Assembly: GCA_900708905.1 (NCBI GenBank)
Contig: CAADRB010000056.1
Coordinates: 680,731 to 744,730, forward strand
DNA from: Hymenolepis diminuta
Lineage: Eukaryota; Platyhelminthes; Cestoda; Cyclophyllidea; Hymenolepididae
Length of the DNA: 64,000 nucleotides
Direction of reading: 5' to 3'
This document shows, in pieces, positions 56,101 to 64,000 of the stretch (within the stretch, counting starts at the first letter, position 1; every line of letters starts with the position of its first letter). Under the pieces are notes generated by a model, which made no database searches, was not told the origin of the DNA, and worked only from the letters and a program-made list of their open reading frames with translations. The position numbers and the translations under genes are program-made.

Positions 56101-57239
56101 ATTTAATGCATTTTTTAGCTTATTTTCTCAGAAATTTATCAGCTAATTTATAAGTAATGTTTAAATCTAGTATTTTTAAAATGAAAATGGGGAATATTTT
56201 TTGCAATAAACATACAGGAAATTAATTGCTTTCTTCTTTTTTTTTCAAACTGTGTCTAATTTTTGAAATTTATTTGCCAGTCGGTCCTATGGCTGACTTA
56301 ATTCGTCTCTAGCTAGAGACCAGGGCGGTACCTCTTGGACGAGGACTTCTCGGACGAATTTTCCTCTCATTAATCTGACCAGCTGTTGTGAAACGAATAA
56401 GTTTAATGGCTGCCAGTTCAACGAAGTTGATTTAATGAACTTATTTGAAACGGTTAGAAGATAATTCTATTTATCTATTTAACGGTATTTATCAACGCAT
56501 TCTATAATTTCATTCATTTAATCCAAATGAATGCCCATATGCCAACAGAAATCATCATGACTACTTAGAAAACAGGAAATTTTTTGATATTTATTTCTTG
56601 AGGATTCATTATAACTTACGCTATTAAGACCTGATTTGGGTTGGATTTAGATATAGTAAACCCTGTTTTTGATAAAATATTTCAGCTGGTATAAATGATA
56701 ACTATTCTCGTAAATCAAGATGACGGCCACTTATTCAAATTAACCCACTTGTCACTAAGGTCTGAACACCGTGAGCATGAACCTTTGAGTCAGTTCCAGA
56801 AACTGGAGCATTTGGATAGGGCACGGTGAAATTCGCATACTATTAAATGAAAAACAGACAGTTCCAGTTAATGCGAAACTCAAATTTTAACATTTTCATT
56901 TTTCTTCTATTCTAATTCTCACTGATCTCCTCTTCTTGTTGAATTGTTCAAAAATTGTTGATTAACTGACAGTTATAATATCAATAACTGTTAGATTTCT
57001 ATATTGATAAACATTTTACAGCATAATAATTATTATATCTAAAAGGAACTTCTGAATAAATAATTTTTCAACATTTATTTATTTGAACAACAACCTGGTA
57101 AGAATTTATCGACAAGCGTATCCGAGTGATGCTATCTAAAACATTCTTTAATTTTTTTCCCCAAATATAAGCTCTTGAGTTCCCTATTTATAAATCTGCT
57201 TGATCTTTTTTTTATATATCTGTAGAGTGATAGATGGAC
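53131..57239. other. Gene-free AT-rich stretch
   Basis: The right part just beyond 53131 may include the 5' leader of the gag relic, but no LTR can be delimited. A (TA)9 microsatellite is at 54475-54492. A hairpin with 7-bp arms (GTACACC and GGTGTAC) is at 55532-55551, and a perfect 16-bp palindrome GTCTCTAGCTAGAGAC is at 56305-56320 inside a GC-richer patch (56275-56440). No coding sequence is supported. Confidence 0.4.
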
Positions 57240-57739
57240 AACTAATGTCACCAACTTTCCAGTTGCCCCCCCGGCCCGTAGATTTCCCAATCAGCCTACG
57301 CTCACAACTGTTGGCCTCGCTCCAACAACTATTACAACTCTACTTCCAACAGGGACGAAATGCAATACTGCTATAACGTAACCAACTAGGAGTTCGGATA
57401 GTAATCTAACAGAGCCAACAATCTAGAAAACTCGGTAATATAACAACTTAACACAGAAGCCAATAACCCACGGCAGATAAGAAGGCACGTTATAGTCAAC
57501 ACGAGTGTATTAACGAAACTCCCTCTCAATCGGTATCGGCTTAAACAAATAAGAATAATTATCAAGTGTCTTATCGGTGGGGAAATAAAGAAAGAAAATA
57601 CATTTTTGTTCATAGAAGAAATATTGGGAGCGGGGAAAAATAATAATCATTTCTTCTAACAAAAACCCTTGTTGCTCCATGTGCCTGGGACCCAAATGCC
57701 TTCCTTTGCTCATCCCGGGACTGGGTGTTCTTTCGTGGT
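57240..57739. repeat. GC-richer block left of repeat copy at 57.74 kb
   Basis: Composition changes abruptly near 57240 with TTGCCCCCCCGGCCCG, and the block contains the stem-loop TGTTGG...CCAACA. It may be part of the same insertion as the repeat that follows. Minus-strand frames of 75 and 67 codons here are not recognised. Confidence 0.3.
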
Positions 57740-58140
57740 TAGGTGAATTCGTCTGCTATTGTATCACCATGTAATAACGTTGAAAGATCTATCGGAGCCG
57801 CATCGATCGAATAGATGAAATAAGTCAAGTCACTCATGTCATCAGATCAGTTCGGAGGTGGCGGATAAGCCACCCCACTTTATTAATTAGTAAATTAGGT
57901 TTATATACAAAACATTTCTTCATCAGTTATGTCTCGTTGTCGGGGTCTTGGCATAATGATAGACACCCGTTTAGGTATCTATGTGCAAACACACGAACAC
58001 ACAGCGGGACCGCCTATGGACACTGTAGTGAAGATTTTATCACAGGTCAATCATTTCTACTCGCTAGGTAATGATAGACATCTGCTGGCTATAGCACTTT
58101 CCGCTAGAATTTAATCGGCGTCGAGATCCATAAATAATGG
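57740..58140 (+). repeat. Dispersed repeat with short conserved frame, copy A
   Basis: This matches 60078-60465 in the same orientation over about 390 bases. Shared blocks include TCAAGTCACT, AGGTTTATAT..AAACATTTCTTC, the start region ATGTCTCGTYGTCG, GGACCGCCT and ACACTGTAGT. A 61-codon frame begins at 57929 with MSRCRGLGIMID and runs through QTHEHTAGPPMDTVVKILSQ. Copy B keeps the same start and much of the same frame. No known protein family is recognised. Confidence 0.7.
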
Positions 58141-60077
58141 ATTTAACCACTAATTGGTATTAGCGTTGTATTGGTTCTGACTCATACGTCGATGCCTATT
58201 GAAAATAAATTAAAATTTATTTAATTTCACGCCAGCCCTGTGACAAAAGAGCTCAAAGATCACTTCTAATCAAAATATGTCAAATTTTATTGAAATTATA
58301 TCATAACTTGTGAGGACTGGCTCTCATCAACTATGACCGTCATCCTCAACGATCACCTTGGTTCTAGCGATTCACAGAGACTCAGAGATTAACTAACTTC
58401 GAGTGAGATAACCGGTGATGAAGAATTTGACTAAGTCGCTTTGATTTTTCAAGAACACGTAGATACATAATTAAACTGAATTTGGAAGTGATTGGAACCA
58501 ATCACCCTCCATCCGGTGTCTTAAGCAATCTCTGTACATATCATACCATTATCGAATTCTACGAGTTCGTTAATAATTGAGAGACTAATCAGATTTTTTT
58601 AAAGATTAATTTTTGATTCCATTTTATAAGAAATTTGTCAAATAGAGAAGAAAAAGTTATAATCATCCTATACAAAGTTTGAGCTAGTTGGGGAAAATTG
58701 TAGATCTTTTATATTTTACTAATGCAAATGAGGTAACATATTTAAAAACATGCTATCTAATGCTGTATTTTGATGCAAAAAATTGCATATATTTTCAATT
58801 CATTTTATTTCCAATGTCTAAGGGAGTACTACGTAAGAGGAGATGTTGTAAGAGTCGCAGAGTTTGGTCTAACTTACCTGCTATAGGTTAGCTGCACTCA
58901 ATAAAATAAAATAAATATTGTAATTTTCCTTTATATCATAAAGTTATGCCTTAATTTTCATCCAATACATATTCCATTATAATAAATCAAATCACATTAA
59001 ACAATAAATTAAAAGTAAATAAAGGATTATTGAGAAAAGAGGCACATATTTTTACTTCTTCTAATTCATAATAATTTTTTAATAATATTATCCATGTTAT
59101 TTAAACATTTAAAATGAAATATTTCCTCACTGTGTTCTGTTTAAGTATTTTAGTTAAAGATTGATAACGTAGAATATTTGGCCCATAAATTTGGTTGATC
59201 ATATGGCGGAAGGAAAGTTCAAACCACCTCAAATTAGTAATATTGTCATCTTCCGAAGACAATTTGGAGCAATTCCCAAACCGGCATATAATGGAAATCA
59301 AATAAATATGCGCTTTTATTTTAATAAACAAACTATCCTACAAATCTATTTTTCGCTATTCGCAGTTGTATTCAATTAGTTGCATAGGGTCCTATTTTAG
59401 CTATCTTCAACTGACTTCGTGAAGGTGATCATTTCAAACCATTGCATGCTTATTTTACAAAGTTAGTTAAAATATCAAAAAGGAGATACTAAAGAACATT
59501 CGGATCAAATTGATGATTTCAATCGTGAAATAGTGCGACATGATAAACTTCTAGATATAAAGGCGCGTGTTTATTGCAAATCTTCGAATGCATATAACTG
59601 TCCCTGTGACAGTCGACCTTGAAGGGTTTATTAAATGGTCAGGTTTCCGGGTTGGTCCTGGTTGGGCAGAAACACTTGTGTATACGTAGTGTTTCTTCAA
59701 ATCTCTTACCTCCTCTCAAGTACGTGGGCTGAACGATGTTGCAATTTCTCAACTCTGCTCTTCTCTGTAGGATAACTTAACCAACTCTTAGATTCTATAA
59801 AAAATGGAATTAGTTACAAATACTACCCGACAAAATCACATTACAAATCGACCCAAACCACCACATCAAAATAGGACGAATGTTTACTTACTGATAGATC
59901 GATTTATAATAATTTCTATTTACAACAGCAATATAAATAAATTCGTTAGGATAAAAGGGAATTAAAATAAGCAGAATTTGTAAGGTGGAAAATAAAGGAT
60001 CTTACATATAAAAATTATGTTTGGTGAAAATATTATTTACTTATATGTATTAGAACTAAAAGTGCATGTGTTTTCGG
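58141..60077. other. Spacer between two repeat copies
   Basis: Mostly AT-rich with no gene. Near 58320-58520 it is GC-richer and contains the palindrome GTGATTGGAACCAATCAC (58488-58505). A second GC-richer block at about 59580-59790 looks like another old insertion but has no identifiable signature. Overlapping frames on both strands at 59101-59379 are not recognised. Confidence 0.4.
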
Positions 60078-60465
60078 GTGAAATTATTTTGTAACTGTAA
60101 TAAGGTTATGTGGTCCGAGGTCATATCGATGAGATAGAAGGAATATGTCAAGTCACTACTGTTATTAGTTCGGTTCAGAGGTGACTGGGAAGTCACTCTG
60201 GTTTATTGATAAGTAAATCAGGTTTATATGTAAACATTTCTTCTTTAGACGTTAGTCATGTCTCGTCGTCGATGTCTCTGCTTGATGATTGGCTTCTGTT
60301 TGTATAATCACATGCAAACACGTACGCACACATCTGGACCGCCTGTGAACACTGTAGTCGAGATCTTATCGCCAGCCAGATTTTGATAGACATCAACTGC
60401 CTATAGCAATAATGTATTATAAGTAACTTATATGTCGAACGATAAATATCGACATGCAATAATGG
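60078..60465 (+). repeat. Dispersed repeat with short conserved frame, copy B
   Basis: The counterpart of the copy at 57740-58140. Its frame starts with ATG at 60259, MSRRRCLCLMIG, then QTRTHTSGPPVNTVVEILSP, and stops at TGA after 43 codons, earlier than in copy A. The two copies could be a decayed LTR pair of a 2.7 kb element or two independent insertions; the spacer carries no retrotransposon coding sequence. Confidence 0.7.
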
Positions 60466-61930
60466 CTTCCAAAAATTAGGATTTGGTGAAGAGAAGATAA
60501 AAATGACATGACTCCAGTTATATTAGTATATATTTCTGACAATTCAAGATTAGCTTGAGACTATACGTATAAGTACACCATGTGTCAGCATAATATTTAT
60601 GTTAAACTACCTTTGGTGACAAGATAATAATTAACTTTTAAATTGCAAAAATCAAATTTCTCATCATGCGACTACCTCAACATCCCGCTGTTGAAAATAA
60701 CAGTTACTTTATTAAATTAATTTTTGCTGAGGGTTAGAGGTTATTCCATAATTATGGCTTTTAATCCACATTGACATATCTTCCTATCATTTAATATTTT
60801 TTAATATACTAAAACGTAATATAATTGGAAATAAACTATAGAGACGTCTCCCCTTTAAATGTTCTTCACGTCGAATATTGGTAAAATATAATATGCTGTA
60901 GTCTGACTTCATAATATACCTAGTTATAATGATCTAAAATTCATTCCTACTAGGATTATGAATATGAATATACATATTCAGGTGTCACATGTAATAGACG
61001 TGACTCATCACAATGTAAGCAATCAATCAACCAACCTAGAAGAAAGTTTACAAATAAAAGTACTAAAAATTTATAATGCTGCATTCAGATAACTATTACT
61101 ATTTTGTTATTGTGTTTATGTGCCGCAATTTTATATAAAGAACCTTATTGAAAATGGAAAGTTATCCTATATACATAATGGTATATTGGCAATTAGAAAC
61201 ACGAATATATTTTTAGAAATGCTCAAACTCTGAGTTAAATTGGACCCTTTTAAAGGAGGTATAAAATGAGTATATATTACCGATTGTTGTTAACCAATTC
61301 CATTTCATCTCTCTAATTTGAGGCATTTCTTTTCGTCAGTTTTAAGTGTGCATTAATGACAAACTCTAGAACAGTTAGTAATAATAGTAGAATTTGCTAA
61401 ATAAAATGGGAGCTTATTGGCCATTGTTTAATTTTTAAATTATCAAAAAATATCTAAAGCAGGTAAAAACTGCTACTGTGTTAATATATATTTTAACAGC
61501 TAAAATTAATCAAAACATATATTGTTTTTACAAGATTAATATATGAAATATTTAAAAAGTCAAATTGAAGTTATAACTATCTATTTTGGCATCGACCTTG
61601 AATTTGTTTAATTTTTTTGACGAATTTACTAAAAATATGTTTGGCAATATTTATCACTTAATGATGAGATATAAATGTTTCCTATTTTTATCTACGAAAT
61701 AAAAGCTAATTTTACTATCATCTAAATTAGTTTGAAAAAAGTTCTTGAGATAATATGTGAACATTTTTAAAATTGTTATGATTTTTTAACTTCATTAATG
61801 CCTATTTAATACATGTATATTTATCACTTCTTACTTCTTTTATTTTCACTACCCTTAAATTTGATAATTTAAGTATGATTTATTTCATTACTTTATTTGT
61901 ATAGATCTATTAAATTAAAATTACTGAATT
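60466..61930. other. AT-rich upstream region of the esterase-like gene
   Basis: Very AT-rich with no coding sequence. The promoter of the gene starting at 61931 should lie in its right part, but no TATA or initiator can be singled out in such sequence. Confidence 0.4.
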
Positions 61931-64000
61931 ATGACACTGATACTGTGGACGTTACGCACTCAATTAATCACTTTCATACTGATCAGCTTCTCTGCAACCA
62001 AAGTAGTTTCCTATGTTCTAAATATGAATTTTAGTCAAATTGCTCCAGTGGGTTGCGAAACATAGATCCAGCTGATTTAAAATATTCTTTGCCATTAAGC
62101 AAGTAAGTTCATATAATCTGTTTTTCAATTTTTCGAAAGTGGATGCAGGTTTGTTGGAAGATCATTTACATCACCGTGTTTGCTTACATCACCTGAACAT
62201 TGCTCATATGATCGCATCGGTGCATTTCTTGGGATCAGATATGGAGAAAAGTCAAAAGACAACGTACGGTTCAGGGTGAGATGTGTTTTAACAATTAATT
62301 GCTTAGTACCAACGGGAATATAACTGTACAAATGATGAATATATTTCTGCAATTGACTATCAACCAGCTTGTCTACAAAGTTTGCAGGATGATGCCCTAA
62401 CTGTTATCAATGAGGATTGTTTCTTTCTAAATATATTTGTTCCTCAGGTATTTATCATGTAATATTAATTTTATATATAAAATCATGCCTATTAGCCTCA
62501 CGCGTAAAATATTCGCTTTCGAAAAATTTGTCTTTTTTGCAAATTTCGATTAATTTGTCTTCTCATAAGTTTAATCTAGCGCTGAGCTAAATGTATGTTG
62601 CCCCCTTATAATCGCAAAGGAAAATGATAAATTTCAAAGTTTCCATAAAGGCAAAAAGTTAAATAGCCCTGAATTGAATGGCATGAACAATCCTGACTAT
62701 CTATCTTGGACTTAAACTGAATCAAGGAATAAGTAAACATTTTGCCATTTTCTGATATTTGTATAAACCGTCTTCAAATATTTTATTAAAGTAGAAATTC
62801 ATAAGTAAAAGAATTCGCTCTATTAGCACACATCTTTCCGTTTTTAGGTTACTGAAAGAAAAATATTTTACATGTCCAATGCATTATGATGGTTTTTCGT
62901 TCATTATCCTGTCATTGGAAGAACAACTTTTGATAATCATTAATATTAAAAACTTCATAGACCTACCGAATCAATTTAAATTTCATAAATTCGGGAATAC
63001 CATTTATTCTGCAACCAGACGCATTTGAGCTGGATGAATCACGAAAATCAACGTCCACATCGGTTTTCATCTATTTGCCTTGGCAGATAGACTCCAATCA
63101 AATGCTCCCAAAAGTTTCACTGAATGAAGTTTTAGAGATGAAGAGGTTCTAATCGGGGGTGAACTTAGGCAGAAATTTTAGTTTCAAGGCTGAAATCTTT
63201 TGATTTGTCTTTCTTCTACCTTCAGTAAATATTACGTTTAAATCTTTATATCGTATTTCCAAATCGTAACTAGACACATGGCTAGTAATCAAGGATAAGC
63301 TAGTCATTAATTGTTCCTGTAGTAATTTTGGCATTTAATCCTTTTATCCCAAAATTTTGTTCCAGAGGAATGAGAGCAAGTCTCTGTTTCCAGTATTGAT
63401 TCACATTCATGGCGGAAGTTTCCAAATGGGTAGCAGCCACAGCTATCCAGCTCTTGCTCTTGCGTCTACCGGCCTCGTAGTTGTGACCTTCAATTACCGT
63501 CTAGGCTTATTAGGTGAGACATATTCTGATTTTTGTTCATATATTTCTGCTACTTCTTAAGTCCTAGCTTTATAAAATGTTTTAGGCTTCTTTCCTTCTA
63601 ATACTGACCATATTCCAACAAATATAGGAATGATGGATCAGATCCTTGTTATGGAATGGGTCCAACGACATATCAGTCGTTTCTATGGCAATTCCAAAGA
63701 CGTAACCATAATGGGAGAAAGTGCTGGGGCAGCAAGTGTTGCAATCCATTTAGTTTCTCCAAAAGTAAAATATAGAGGTTAGCTTTGTAATGCTTAACGT
63801 AATCAAAAACTTAAATTAAATGCTTCCAAGTTGACCACTCATATTGACGCGTGTTTAAGTACCATATAAGCAATATCCATTTCCATTTAGGTCTATTTTC
63901 AAAAGCGATAATAATATCGGGTTCGGATATGGCCCCTTGGGCATCTTTAGCCTATAAAGACAACAAATCAGAGAATTTAACCTCAAAATTAGCCGATGTT
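61931..64000 (+). CDS. Carboxylesterase/cholinesterase-fold protein (5' part, truncated by window edge)
   Basis: Seven exons can be joined in phase: 61931-62002, 62035-62102, 62149-62275, 62307-62447, 63366-63513, 63586-63777 and 63891 to the edge, with introns of 32, 46, 31, 918, 72 and 113 bases. They give 286 residues, about half the family's usual length. Residues 1-22 form a signal peptide (hydrophobic core LITFILISF), so the protein enters the secretory pathway. Type-B esterase motifs follow in order: FLGIRYG (73-79), Cys111 and EDCFFLN with Cys127 (the conserved disulphide pair), the oxyanion-hole HIHGGSF (149-155), FNYRLGLLGF and GESAGAAS with the nucleophile Ser at 231. The catalytic acid and His lie beyond the window. 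The choline-binding Trp of cholinesterases, expected ten residues before Cys127, is Asp117, so a cholinesterase is unlikely. The GLFSKAIIISGSDMAPWA part also recalls neuroligin/gliotactin proteins, but those usually lack the Ser. Sequons at 26, 95 and 138 suggest glycosylation. The family is sure; the substrate is unknown. Confidence 0.9.

Noticed and set aside
57740..60465. LTR pair bounding one retrotransposon
   Set aside because: The two copies are in the same orientation, but the 1.9 kb spacer has no pol, gag or primer-binding signal that I can read. They are kept as a dispersed repeat pair.
61931..64000. Naming the gene acetylcholinesterase
   Set aside because: The family motifs fit, but the choline-site Trp expected ten residues before Cys127 is Asp and the rest of the active site is outside the window.

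Overview
The window reads as animal nuclear DNA from a flatworm, most likely a trematode close to the schistosomes. This is inferred from four things. The DNA is very AT-rich (by eye about two thirds A+T, not counted). Coding blocks are short and separated by GT-AG introns. Several introns near gene 5' ends are only 31-46 bases long. The decayed LTR retrotransposon relics resemble gypsy elements described from trematodes. No bacterial, viral or organellar organisation is visible.

Only two genes can be read with confidence, both on the + strand and near the two ends. At 609-1907 lies a complete four-exon gene for a UBE2E-class ubiquitin-conjugating enzyme (E2). Its UBC core is very well conserved, but it carries an extra C-terminal tail of about 66 residues rich in Ser, Asn and Glu. 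At 61931, running off the right edge, is the 5' half of a secreted or membrane-anchored protein of the carboxylesterase/cholinesterase/neuroligin fold. It has seven exons so far, including introns of 32, 46 and 31 bases.

The roughly 60 kb between them is intergenic DNA (or very long untranslated or intronic sequence) with decayed mobile DNA. From left to right it holds: three diverged tandem units of about 0.8 kb behind the E2 gene (2.86-5.3 kb); a 40-base assembly gap; a purine-rich block with a G12 run; an unrecognised minus-strand frame (10.93-11.30 kb); an internally deleted mariner relic (11.55-12.26 kb); a large AT-rich desert; a minus-strand Ty3/gypsy pol relic (32.5-34.9 kb); a minus-strand cluster of unrecognised coding-like stretches (43.26-43.98 kb); GC-richer blocks that look like repeat insertions (48.4, 50.4, 51.5, 57.2 and 59.6 kb); and a second gypsy relic that is gag-like (51.96-53.13 kb). 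Three pairs of diverged dispersed repeats were found by eye: 12.8/47.1 kb, 28.8/42.4 kb and 57.7/60.1 kb. The last pair carries a short reading frame that begins the same way in both copies.

The two genes have no evident functional link. The points most worth a second look are the E2 tail, the micro-introns of the esterase gene, the tandem array, the shared frame in the 57.7/60.1 kb repeats and the unexplained minus-strand cluster near 43.5 kb. All homology statements rest on recognising motifs by eye; no database search was run.
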